This document shows positions 1 through 7,551 of a DNA stretch of 64,000 nt, one piece after another. A program made the translations under genes and the position numbers. Origin of the DNA: Coriobacteriaceae bacterium. Lineage in GTDB: Bacteria > Actinomycetota > Coriobacteriia > Coriobacteriales > Coriobacteriaceae. The stretch covers positions 1 to 64,000 of the forward strand of contig CABJFQ010000002.1 of the NCBI GenBank assembly GCA_902364975.1, in the 5' to 3' direction. Each line of letters starts with the position of its first letter. The stretch's first letter is position 1. Below the pieces are notes generated by a model. It saw only the letters and a list, made by a program, of their open reading frames with translations. It did no database searches and was not told the DNA's origin.

Positions 1-206
1 TTTATTCAGTCCAAGTTTCGGGGCGCAGTTCACAGGCACCCTTGTGGTGGTTTTACTTGTGTTGTACTTTAGCGCGATGTAGTACTACCCGAGGCCGAAG
101 GGAGCCCAACATGTTTAAGAACACGCAACAGCTCCTAGGCCTAGCGCTACTAGATTGGATAGCGCGCTAGGGTTGTAATCTCGCTATAACGATTTGTTGT
201 ACCCGG
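1..206. other. Intergenic start of window with partial hairpin repeat
   Basis: No gene is visible. Positions 33-54 carry one arm (ending GTGGTGGTTTT) of the hairpin repeat that recurs intact at 1723-1763, 3.7 kb and 6.5 kb; its partner arm is missing. An inverted repeat at 140-149 and 160-171 (CCTAGCGCTA against TAGCGCGCTAGG) could fold upstream of the leu remnant. Confidence 0.4.
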
Positions 207-236
207 GTGCGCTATCGTCTGCCGCTTTCAGGCGTG

Positions 237-323
237 ATGAGCGACACGGGTATTTTTCTATCTCTAGGCCTTCTCTCTCTCCTGAAAGCCATCTGTCATA
301 AAACGGTCAATCAGGAGGAACAT
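237..323 (+). promoter_or_regulatory. Possible leucine-rich leader peptide of the leu operon
   Basis: An ATG at 237 opens a frame in which 6 of 9 consecutive codons (258-284) are Leu: CTA, CTA, CTT, CTC, CTC, CTG. It lies directly before the leuA ribosome-binding site (AGGAGGA, 313-319). Leucine runs before leuA are the hallmark of attenuation leaders. No stop codon separates this frame from the leuA frame, because the leuA start has mutated, and there is little room for a terminator. A leader is therefore an inference, not a demonstrated feature. Confidence 0.3.
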
Positions 324-895
324 ATAAGCCACAAAATCACAATCTTTGACGCCACCCTGTGCGACGGTGAGCAGTCGCCGGGCGCCAGCATGAATACCGA
401 GGAAAAGCTCTTCATCGCCCGCCAGCTGGTGCGCATGAACGTGGACGTTATCGAGGCGGGCTTTCCCATCTCGAGTCCTGGTGACTTTCGCTCCGTACAG
501 GAGATTGGCAAGATTGCGGGCGACCGATGCACGGTATGCGGCCTGACGCGCGCTGTCGACAGGGGTATCGAAGTGGCTGCAGAGGCGCTCAAAACGGCCC
601 AGAGGCCCCGTATCCATACAGGGCTGGGTGTGAGCACCAGTCACCTGCGCGACAAGCTCCATATGACTGAGGAAAGGGCAATTGAGTGAGCGATCCATGC
701 CGTCAAACATGCTCGCAAGTTCGTTGACGATGTTGAGTTTTATGCCGAGGATGCCGGCCGCTCCGATCAGGAGTTTCTGGTGCGCATTATCGAGGCGGCC
801 GTAAAGGCCGGTGCCACGGTCGTGAACATCCCCGATACGATGGGCTACAACATGCCGTGGGACTTTGGCGCCCGCATCCGTGACCTGCGCGGGCG
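324..895 (+). pseudogene. leuA: leuA N-terminal fragment (2-isopropylmalate synthase), decayed
   Basis: The frame encodes the N-terminal TIM-barrel part of 2-isopropylmalate synthase, the first step of leucine synthesis. It includes [12 protein letters not shown] (the DxTLRDGEQ signature, with C for R), [13 protein letters not shown] and, past a stop, NIPDTMGY. Three lesions are visible. The expected start after AGGAGGA reads ATA (324-326) before SHKITIFDA, a likely G-to-A change from ATG. An in-frame TGA at 687-689 stands where Arg is expected (RAIE-stop-AIHAV), and the homologous frame continues unbroken after it. Near 895 the frame runs into leuB sequence, so the rest of leuA and the usual leuC and leuD are gone. 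About 190 of the roughly 510 residues remain. Confidence 0.85.
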
Positions 896-1530
896 CTGCG
901 GGTGCGGCCGGTCAGCGTGCGGTCGACGTGATGGAGTATCGCGAGTACGAGATTGAGCGCATTGCGCGCCAGGCATTTGAGGCGGCGCGCAAACGTCGCG
1001 GCAAGGTGACGAGCGTTGATAAGCGCAACGTGCTGGAGACGAGCCGCATGTGGCGCGAGATCGTGCATCGCGTGCAAGACGAGGAGTACTCCGACGTGGA
1101 GCTTGAGGACCTGCTCGTCGACAACGCCGCCATGCAGCTCATCAGTCGACCGGCAGACTTTGACGTCGTGGTGACGGAGAACATGTTCGGCGACATCCTG
1201 TCCGATGAGGCGGCTCAGATTACCGGATCGCTCGGTATGCTTGCCTCTGCCTCGCTGGATGATGGCGTATCGCTGTTTGGGCCGAGCGCTGGCAGCGCTC
1301 CTGACATCGCGGGGCTCGGCGTGGCCAATCCGCTGGCTCAAATCTTGTCGGTGGCGATGCTGCTGACCTACGCGCTCGACATGGGCGAGCAAGCCGCGTG
1401 GATCGAGAGCGCCGTGGCGCGCGTGCTCGACGAGGGCTGGCGCACCCGTGACATCGCCGATGTCAACACCCCGGCAGATAAGATCCTCGGCACCACGACG
1501 ATGGGCGACAAGGTCGTCGCCGCGCTGTAG
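896..1530 (+). pseudogene. leuB: leuB C-terminal fragment (3-isopropylmalate dehydrogenase)
   Basis: From about 910 the frame encodes the C-terminal half of 3-isopropylmalate dehydrogenase. It includes [19 protein letters not shown], the Lys/Asp region [30 protein letters not shown] and [18 protein letters not shown], and it ends at TAG 1528-1530. The N-terminal 150 or so residues are missing and it abuts the leuA fragment. The order leuA...leuB implies that one deletion removed the middle of a leuACDB-type operon. A start could be imagined at 865, but that peptide would have only half a Rossmann-like fold, so activity is very unlikely. The host probably needs external leucine unless a second set exists elsewhere. 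Confidence 0.88.
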
Positions 1531-1555
1531 GCGATGCCGATTCAAGCTGTCAAAT

Positions 1556-1612
1556 ATCTCAATCTGTAACATCTAAGGGGCAAAATCGTTCCTACCTGTT
1601 ACAGATTGAGAT
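1556..1612. repeat. Palindromic repeat, copy 1
   Basis: A 16-bp arm (1556-1571) is perfectly complementary to 1597-1612, around a 25-nt loop. The right arm reads TGTTACAGATTGAGAT. The same arm recurs in a second hairpin about 80 bp downstream. Confidence 0.8.
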
Positions 1613-1634
1613 TTTCGGCTGAGCATCCGTGGTC

Positions 1635-1693
1635 TGTCTCGATCTGTAACAGCTAACCGATTATTTGGGCCCTACCTGTTACAGATTGAGACA
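1635..1693. repeat. Palindromic repeat, copy 2
   Basis: A 17-bp arm (1635-1651) pairs with 1677-1693 with one G-U position. The 21-nt right-hand segment at 1671-1691 is identical to 1591-1611 of copy 1, while the loops differ. Confidence 0.8.
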
Positions 1694-1700
1694 AACCGTT

Positions 1701-1764
1701 GGGACAGGTCGGACGAGTCAGCAAAACCACCACAAAGGTGCCGGTCCCCTTCGTGGTGGTTTTT
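1701..1764. terminator. CTGTCCC-family hairpin repeat (leu remnant / DUF4179 gene)
   Basis: Stem AAAACCACCAC (1723-1733) pairs with GTGGTGGTTTT (1753-1763), followed by T. The preceding segment, GGGACAGGTCGGACGAGTCA, is shared with the copy at 3718-3780. It lies between the end of the leu remnant and the convergent DUF4179 gene and could terminate either way. Confidence 0.65.
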
Positions 1765-1881
1765 AGCGCAACGAGGTGTTCCCAGCCGACCATACGGGCG
1801 GCCTTGCGCTCACGCTGCTCGATGACAGCGCATCTTTAGACGCGAAGCGCGGAACCGGGTGCATATACGAGCCGCGTAGCG

Positions 1882-3012
1882 TTACGAATTCATGGGAATG
1901 ACCGTATCGCCAATTTGTACGCTTGCAATCTTGTCTGTGTCACAAACTTGCGAGAACGGCCAGGTCTTGTGGACATCAGTGGTGCCGTTATCCAGTTTAT
2001 TTGCGAAATAGCCGCTGTGGCTGGTTGCGTCCTCAACATGACCGTCTTTGAACGTCACGATGAGGGGTATGTTGCCAACGGCATCCATAGACTCCTCCAT
2101 GTTTTGAGACATCTTGCCGCTGTTGTTGTCGTGTTCGATGGAACGATCTATGTTGTAGCGGACTGAAACGCCAACGCAGGATACGGTGGCCTCTTGAATC
2201 GTCGCCTTGGTGCCGTTAAAGTTGACCGATTTGGGCGCGGGAATCGTAACGGATGTATCTTCGTAATTCAGCTGGAACTTAAGATCCCATGGGCCCGTAA
2301 GTATTTTCTTATACTCGGGAAGCTCTTTGCCAGCACGTGGCACAACGAGAGAGTTGATATGCGTGCGGACGGTCCTGCCCATAAGGCCGGGTGATTCAAC
2401 GCTGAACTGTGTAAAGTATTGAATGCTGGAGTCATTGGGGTTCTTGTCAATGAGCCATGATTGGCCTTGGCCGCCATGCTCGCCATCAACGTATACGTTT
2501 CCATCGACACTTCCGGCGATAGTTCCGTTCTCGCCCGGCTCGGAAAGCTTTTTCAGGGCAGCGGGATCGTCGAACGTAAGCGTATAGGCGATGGTAACCA
2601 TATCCTTGTCGCCCATGATGGCGTCGGCGGTCACGGTGACTCCGTTGTTGGAGCAGCTAGCACCGACGGGCCGGCCAATACGGTCGATGATCTCGGTTTG
2701 AGAAGCAGGTCCGTCAAAGATGTCGGAAAGCATGTCAGAAGGAAGCGGCAGGACGCCTGTTGCCATAGCCGTGCCAGCGCCTCCAATGACGATAGCGAGG
2801 ACTGCCGTTACAGCGGCAATGCGAGCGACTGTTCTTACGGGATGGCGGGCGATGCGCGGCTTGCGTCGCGTGCCATTAAAGTTGCTTTGAGCGGTCGCCG
2901 CATCGCTCGAGGCGACGGACTGAGCAATCGAGTTTGCCATGTGCTGCTTCGCATTATCGGTAAACGAAATGTGCTCCAGGGCGTGGCGATAGTCATTCGA
3001 ATTCGTAGTCAT
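1882..3012 (-). CDS. DUF4179-like membrane protein, putative anti-sigma factor
   Basis: A 376-residue protein. A cytoplasmic N-terminal region with a basic stretch (GTRRKPRIARHPVRTVAR) is followed by one membrane segment at about residues 62-85 and a large external beta-rich domain (about 100-376). This layout matches DUF4179-type proteins paired with ECF sigma factors, which are thought to hold the sigma factor at the membrane. The start has AAAGGAG just upstream. Its first 20 bp overlap the end of the sigma-factor gene, so the two are probably translationally coupled. The second sigma/DUF4179 pair at 34.6-36.2 kb has the same arrangement. The anti-sigma role is inferred from context; the signal sensed is unknown. 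Confidence 0.7.
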   Translation of the reverse strand: MTTNSNDYRHALEHISFTDNAKQHMANSIAQSVASSDAATAQSNFNGTRRKPRIARHPVRTVARIAAVTAVLAIVIGGAGTAMATGVLPLPSDMLSDIFDGPASQTEIIDRIGRPVGASCSNNGVTVTADAIMGDKDMVTIAYTLTFDDPAALKKLSEPGENGTIAGSVDGNVYVDGEHGGQGQSWLIDKNPNDSSIQYFTQFSVESPGLMGRTVRTHINSLVVPRAGKELPEYKKILTGPWDLKFQLNYEDTSVTIPAPKSVNFNGTKATIQEATVSCVGVSVRYNIDRSIEHDNNSGKMSQNMEESMDAVGNIPLIVTFKDGHVEDATSHSGYFANKLDNGTTDVHKTWPFSQVCDTDKIASVQIGDTVIPMNS

Positions 3013-3553
3013 TGTGGTCTCCTTTCAAGGAAAGCCGAAGTGACGCACGTCCGCGGCTAAGGTGCTGGGCGGTTGCAGCTGGCGTCGCGTGAACGGCGTC
3101 TGCGATTTCCCTGATGCTCATGCCTGCGTAGTAGTGCAAAAAGATGGCGATGCGCTGTGCTTGAGGCAGGGCCGTGACAGCGGAAAGAATGGCGCAGTCG
3201 CGTTGCGCGAATTCTTGCTCGGTATGTGTTACGGGTGCGCAGAAATCGGGGAGCGAATCGAGGTCGACAACCGGGTGATTCGCGTGCGTACGGCCGATAT
3301 CGCGACATGCGTTCAGTGCGACTCGGATCACCCAAGCACGTTCGTGTTCGAGCGAGTCGAACGGTTGAGTGCGTTGGAGAATCTTGATCAGCGTGTCTTG
3401 GCAGATGTCTTGAGCGTCGTCAGCGGATCCAAGGGCCGAATAGCACAATCGAAGGATGAGGTCGGAATACGTGTCGACCAAGCGCTTTGCTTCCCGCTCG
3501 ATCTGATCGGCATCGCATCGGAGCGTGCTATTGCGGTTACGGCGTGCAGGCAT
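2993..3553 (-). CDS. ECF-type sigma-70 family RNA polymerase sigma factor
   Basis: A 186-residue protein with the two-domain ECF layout. Region 2 spans about residues 15-85 (SALGSADDAQDICQDTLIKI, then the WVIRVALNACRD segment). Region 4 spans about 125-180 (LPQAQRIAIFLHYYAGMSIREIADAVHATPAATAQHLSRGR, a helix-turn-helix). I place the start at the ATG at 3553, which is preceded by GGAGGTGAC; a longer in-frame extension to 3646 has no good ribosome-binding site. It is followed by, and overlaps, the DUF4179-like gene, its presumed regulator. Target promoters cannot be told from the sequence. Confidence 0.87.
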   Translation of the reverse strand: MPARRNRNSTLRCDADQIEREAKRLVDTYSDLILRLCYSALGSADDAQDICQDTLIKILQRTQPFDSLEHERAWVIRVALNACRDIGRTHANHPVVDLDSLPDFCAPVTHTEQEFAQRDCAILSAVTALPQAQRIAIFLHYYAGMSIREIADAVHATPAATAQHLSRGRASLRLSLKGDHNDYEFE

Positions 3554-3717
3554 AGTGTCACCTCCAATTGGTCGTGGTGGATATAGGGAAGGCGTCTCGC
3601 GAGGTCCCTCTACATACAACACGGTCGAGACTGCATAAGTTGACAAAAAAAGACGGCACGTGAGCGCCGTCCTTACAAAACAATGAGTGTTCTCGTTAAT
3701 TACACAAGCACCGTGAT

Positions 3718-3780
3718 GGACAGGTCGGACGAGTCAGCAAAACCACCATAAAGGTGCCTATCCCCTTCGTGGTGGTTGTT
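3718..3780 (-). terminator. CTGTCCC-family hairpin repeat after phosphoesterase gene
   Basis: The stem is AAAACCACCA paired with TGGTGGTTGTT, with the same 5' flank (GGACAGGTCGGACGAGTCA) as at 1702. It sits 5 bp beyond the stop of the minus-strand phosphoesterase gene. Read on the minus strand it ends in a short T-run, as expected for an intrinsic terminator. Confidence 0.6.
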
Positions 3781-3785
3781 GGCAG

Positions 3786-4496
3786 TTACCAGGGGGTTCT
3801 GGCGGTTGAAGACTCGATTGCTTCGTGGCGTTTGAGCTCGCGGCGCATGGTTTGCGAGTTGAGCCAAGCGGCCTTCCAACCGCGCGTGGGGTAGCGCGCC
3901 TCGTCAATTTCGATCTTGGTATAGCCGCAGGCGTTGACAATCTTCGTTCCGCATGGGTGTTGGCGCTCGCGTTGAAAGTTGGGGCCGTAGCTTTGGTGCA
4001 CATGCCCGTGAATCATATAGTCGGGACCCCAAGACTCAAGAGCCGCATTAAAGCACTCGAATCCTCGATGCGGCAGGTCGTCCAGGTCGCCCATGCCTGC
4101 GACGGGTGCATGGGTAAGTAGAATATCGCATCCGTCTACCAGTGCGATTTTTCGCGATAGCTTGCGCATGCGTTTTGCCATCTCGCGCTCGGTATACATG
4201 TTCGCGCCGTCGCGGTAGCGCATGGAACCGCCCAGACCCGCAATGCGAATACCTCGGTACACATATACGCTGTCCTCAACACAAATGCACCCGCCCGGTG
4301 CATGGCGCGCGTAGCGGTCGTCGTGGTTGCCACGAACGTACACAAGCGGTTTGTTGATGACAGTGACCAAAAACTCAAGATAGTCCGGATCCAGGTCGCC
4401 TGCGGATAGAATCAGGTCAACGTCCTCAAAGCGCTCCTTGCGAAAACATTCCCACAGGCAGCGCTCCTCTACATCGGCAATGGCTAGGATATTCAT
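3786..4496 (-). CDS. Calcineurin-like metallophosphoesterase
   Basis: A 236-residue cytoplasmic protein with a binuclear-metal phosphoesterase fold: SAGDLD (GD motif), VRGNHDDR (GNHD motif), LLTHAPVAG and IHGHVHQSYG (GHxH motif). The first motif, normally DxH, reads ADVEE (residues 7-11), so one metal-binding histidine is replaced by Glu. Metal preference or activity may therefore differ from the family norm. The ATG overlaps the stop of the upstream gene by 4 bp (ATGA), giving a two-gene operon with the ParB-like/BMP protein. The substrate is unknown. Confidence 0.8.
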   Translation of the reverse strand: MNILAIADVEERCLWECFRKERFEDVDLILSAGDLDPDYLEFLVTVINKPLVYVRGNHDDRYARHAPGGCICVEDSVYVYRGIRIAGLGGSMRYRDGANMYTEREMAKRMRKLSRKIALVDGCDILLTHAPVAGMGDLDDLPHRGFECFNAALESWGPDYMIHGHVHQSYGPNFQRERQHPCGTKIVNACGYTKIEIDEARYPTRGWKAAWLNSQTMRRELKRHEAIESSTARTPW

Positions 4497-6412
4497 AGGG
4501 CACGGACCTCCGGCTCGTTATCGAGCTGCGGAATCGAGCCTATAACGTTGTCAGCCAGCCAGTTCATCTCGACAATCTGCGTACTCGGCAGGGGAGGGAA
4601 GCCCTCAATCTGAACCACGCCGTCCTGGCTGTGGAGCTCGCCGCCAAATGGGTTGATGGAGCCCTCGACAATGCCGTTGCGAAGCAGCTGCACAAGTTTA
4701 CGCGTCTGATAGGGTAGGCCCGGAGCGTAGCGAATATCGATGACGCCGGAGCTCATACCGTACCAGTAGTTGACGGCGCGCACCTGCTGGTCATCGGCGG
4801 TCTCGTCCCATGTGCCGTGCAGTAGGCTGCGTACGATGAGTTCGTAGTAACGGCCCCAGTTCCATACCGGCATAGCAATACCGGTAACTTCCTTGCCGTT
4901 TACCAGACGGTGAAGCCCGTAGGCGGTGGGGTCCTCGAGAGACTTGGACATATCGGCGCCGGTCATGACGCTCACGCCCTCGCGACACATGGCTTCGGCA
5001 AGACCGCCGGCGGGTACATCGCCCCAGGTGAGGATTACCTGCGCACGAGGGTCGAGCAGCGAGGCGCCGATGGCAAAGGCGTTGATCTCGCTAAGCGCTC
5101 CCGACGCAAAGACCGACGCGTGGTAGCCAATGCGATGGTTGTCCGCCATGCTGGCCGCAAGGGCGCCCAGGAGAAACTTGGCCTCGTACATCTTGCCAAA
5201 GTACGAACGGACGCTTTGGTGGGGAAGGCCGATAGAGCAGTTGAGGAATCGCACCTGGGGATACTCAACGGCGGCTCTGAGCGTATATTCCATCAGGCGG
5301 TGTGAAGTCGAGAAGATGACGTTCACCCCGTGCTTGACGGCGGTCTCCACGGCGGCGTAGAACACGTCCGGATCGTGGCAGTCCTCGAACGCCTCGGTGC
5401 GCACGATGCCGCCAAAGTGCTCATCGAGATACTGACGCCCTTGGTCGTGAAGGCTGTCCCAGCTCGACGTCGCACAGGGGAACTCATGGATAAAGGCGAT
5501 GCGCAGGGGATTGGCCGCCGAATAGACGGTCTTGCCCATAAAGAAGTTGAGCACACCGGAGGTGGACTTGGCGGGCGACTCCTCCTCATCGACACTCGGC
5601 GCTTCGACAAGATCGACCTTGTCCTCGTCACTTTTCCCGGCGATGACCAGCTCGCGCCAGATCTTGCACAGGCGGTTTACGACGATATCCGTTGGCGTAT
5701 CCAGCAGGCGGTCCTGGTTGTACACATTGAGGTAGACGAGCATGGCGTCGGCGGGCGTAATGTCCAGGTGGTCGCCGCCCGCGCGAAGGTAGGCACGCTT
5801 AAAGAGCAGGAAGGTGTGGCGCAGGTAGTCGACCTTTTTCTGCGGCCATTTTTCGATAAGGTTCTGACCGAGCATCTTGGCGAGCGTTTCGTAGCTTCCC
5901 TCGCGAGAGAACTCGATCTCGTATAGGGGGCAGACGCGCCAAAACGCGCAGAACTCGCCGTACAGGCGGCTTTCGACGGAATCCCATGTGCCGGGGTAGA
6001 GACGGGTAATCTTGGCCGAAACCGTCGGGGCGTCCAGGAATTTGAGGACACTGACACGTTTGTTGCCTTCCTGGACATAGAACCGATGCATGAACTCGGT
6101 GACGATGATGGGGTCGCGATAGCCCTCGGTCACCTGGATGTCGTAGAGGTTGGACCATTTGCGGGCGAACTCGGTGCCAAACGGCAGCAAGGGCATAAAG
6201 TTGCATGAAAAGGCGGACTGACGGCCCTTGGTAACCGTGCCGACGACCATTTCGAGCGGAATGTCTCTCAGGCCGACATTCTCTCGCTGGCCTAAGGGGA
6301 GCTGAGCAACTAAGCTATCGAGGTCCGTGAGGTACGGATGCTCGCTTTGACTAATGGCGCGTCGACGTCCTTGCTCGCCGCGCTTGCGTGCTTGACGATA
6401 GGCCTCTTCCAT
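4493..6412 (-). CDS. ParB-like / BMP (PnrA-type) domain fusion protein
   Basis: A 639-residue protein with no signal peptide or lipobox. The N-terminal 270 residues include a ParB-like segment (IIVTEFMHRFYVQEGNKRVS, about residues 100-125). From about residue 300 a domain like the substrate-binding protein of BMP/PnrA nucleoside ABC importers begins (LRIAFIHE, DVFYAAVE, VIFSTSHRLMEYTL, FLLGALAASM, IGYHASVFASG). BMP domains normally act outside the membrane with a transporter, but here there is no export signal and no transporter genes nearby. A cytoplasmic ligand-sensing role is inferred. The gene overlaps the downstream phosphoesterase by 4 bp. The function of the fusion is not known to me. 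Confidence 0.7.
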   Translation of the reverse strand: MEEAYRQARKRGEQGRRRAISQSEHPYLTDLDSLVAQLPLGQRENVGLRDIPLEMVVGTVTKGRQSAFSCNFMPLLPFGTEFARKWSNLYDIQVTEGYRDPIIVTEFMHRFYVQEGNKRVSVLKFLDAPTVSAKITRLYPGTWDSVESRLYGEFCAFWRVCPLYEIEFSREGSYETLAKMLGQNLIEKWPQKKVDYLRHTFLLFKRAYLRAGGDHLDITPADAMLVYLNVYNQDRLLDTPTDIVVNRLCKIWRELVIAGKSDEDKVDLVEAPSVDEEESPAKSTSGVLNFFMGKTVYSAANPLRIAFIHEFPCATSSWDSLHDQGRQYLDEHFGGIVRTEAFEDCHDPDVFYAAVETAVKHGVNVIFSTSHRLMEYTLRAAVEYPQVRFLNCSIGLPHQSVRSYFGKMYEAKFLLGALAASMADNHRIGYHASVFASGALSEINAFAIGASLLDPRAQVILTWGDVPAGGLAEAMCREGVSVMTGADMSKSLEDPTAYGLHRLVNGKEVTGIAMPVWNWGRYYELIVRSLLHGTWDETADDQQVRAVNYWYGMSSGVIDIRYAPGLPYQTRKLVQLLRNGIVEGSINPFGGELHSQDGVVQIEGFPPLPSTQIVEMNWLADNVIGSIPQLDNEPEVRAL

Positions 6413-6466
6413 AGTTTTGCTCCCTTAGTCGTTTAAACAACTATATGAATCATGGTACCACGAATG

Positions 6467-6506
6467 AAAACCACCACAAAGGTGCCTGTCCCCTTTGTGG
6501 TGGTTT
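6467..6506. terminator. CTGTCCC-family hairpin between mscS and BMP-fusion genes
   Basis: Stem AAAACCACCACAAAG (6467-6481) pairs with CTTTGTGGTGGTTT (6493-6506) around a GTGCCTGTCCC loop. It overlaps the stop codon of the minus-strand mscS gene and separates it from the next minus-strand gene. Confidence 0.75.
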
Positions 6507-7272
6507 AGGCGATGATGGGGGCGATGGCGCGGATGCAGGCGTCGGCTGCCGTGAAAGTAGTGCTGTCGTCGCTGACGATAAAGATGATCTTGCCCTTGAT
6601 GCCAAAGTCGCCGATCTCGCTAAAGAGCACATAGGGCTCCTTGTCAAAGCCTGAGATGGGCGAGACAGCCGTTTTGGTGGCGCTGGCGAGCTCGCCTGCT
6701 AACGCATCGAGCGACGCCCATTTGGAGGGGTCTTTGACCGCGACGGGGACGGCCACGCGCCCAAAGGGCATCAAATGCACGAGCGTGTTCTTGGAGATGT
6801 TGGAGTTGGGGACGATGATGGTCTGCCCGCAGGCGTCCTCGATGGTCGTATGGCGCCAGGTGATATCTTGGACCACGCCCGACACGCCGCCGACCTCGAT
6901 ATTGTCGCCGGGTTTGATAATGCCCATAAACGTCACCTGCATGCCGCCGATGAGGTTTGAAAGTGTGTCCTGAAAGCCGAGTGAGATGGCGATGCCGCCG
7001 ACGCCAAGAGCGGCGACGAGGGCGTTTGCGTTAACGCCAAAGCAGTTGTCGAGGATAAAACTGCCGCCGATCGTCCATATGACGGCGCGCGCGATGTTGA
7101 TGAAGATGCTCGATGAAGGGAGTGGGTTATCGTCGCGGTTAAGCAGGTGGCGCAGGGTCTTGGACGCGACCTTGGCGGCAACGGCGGTGCCGATAGCCAA
7201 GATACCTGCCCAGATGATGTTGTGGACCCATCGTTGTGCAAAGAAATGAAGAATTGGCTCAAACAATTCCAT
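6505..7272 (-). CDS. Small-conductance mechanosensitive channel (MscS family)
   Basis: 255 residues from the ATG at 7272, which has AGGAGG nine bases upstream; an ATG at 7290 overlaps that site and is less likely. Predicted membrane helices lie at about 10-30 and 50-70. They are followed by the glycine/alanine-rich pore helix (ALVAALGVGGIAISLGFQD, then LSNLIGG) and the beta domain (GDNIEVGGVSGVVQDITWR, IIVPNSNI) typical of MscS. The channel would open on membrane tension and release solutes during hypo-osmotic shock. It has three transmembrane segments at most, the minimal MscS layout, and is apparently transcribed alone. Confidence 0.88.
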   Translation of the reverse strand: MELFEPILHFFAQRWVHNIIWAGILAIGTAVAAKVASKTLRHLLNRDDNPLPSSSIFINIARAVIWTIGGSFILDNCFGVNANALVAALGVGGIAISLGFQDTLSNLIGGMQVTFMGIIKPGDNIEVGGVSGVVQDITWRHTTIEDACGQTIIVPNSNISKNTLVHLMPFGRVAVPVAVKDPSKWASLDALAGELASATKTAVSPISGFDKEPYVLFSEIGDFGIKGKIIFIVSDDSTTFTAADACIRAIAPIIA

Positions 7273-7305
7273 GTAGGGAAACCTCCTCATGATCGTTCAA
7301 CCATG

Positions 7306-7359
7306 ATACCCAACAAGAAGCCCGTCCGATCAAATTCAGACGGGCTTCTTGTTGGGTAT
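7306..7359. terminator. Long perfect hairpin upstream of mscS
   Basis: A 21-bp perfectly complementary stem, 7306-7326 with 7339-7359, and a 12-nt loop. It lies between the ABC operon end and mscS. There is no long T-run on either side, so it may terminate read-through or act in the mscS leader. Confidence 0.6.
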
Positions 7360-7455
7360 AAGGTTTGCACGGCGGGGAAGAGATCTTCTCAAGGCAGTTT
7401 CCTTAGTTCTTGACCAGTGGTCCCTGCTGACGCTGGATTATCGACATAATATGCG

Positions 7456-7495
7456 AAAACCGCCGCAAAGGTGCCTGTCCCTTTGCGGCGGTTTT
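7456..7495. terminator. CTGTCCC-family hairpin, GC variant
   Basis: A 15-bp perfect stem AAAACCGCCGCAAAG / CTTTGCGGCGGTTTT with loop GTGCCTGTCC. Compared with 6467-6506, the three stem changes are compensated on the other arm. It follows the ABC operon on the minus strand. Confidence 0.8.
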
Positions 7496-7510
7496 GACGT
7501 TTGCGCAGAT

Positions 7511-7551
7511 AAAACCTGCCAAAATAAACCTGTCCCTTTTTGGCAGGTTTT
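7511..7551 (-). terminator. CTGTCCC-family hairpin at end of ABC importer operon
   Basis: A 14-bp perfect stem AAAACCTGCCAAAA / TTTTGGCAGGTTTT with loop TAAACCTGTCCC. It overlaps the stop codon of the ATPase gene and has T-runs in both directions, a good intrinsic terminator. Confidence 0.8.

Noticed and set aside
865..1530. An intact short isopropylmalate dehydrogenase starting at 865
   Set aside because: The first residues are a frame-shifted leuA remainder and the N-terminal half of the dehydrogenase is missing; it is better treated as a pseudogene.
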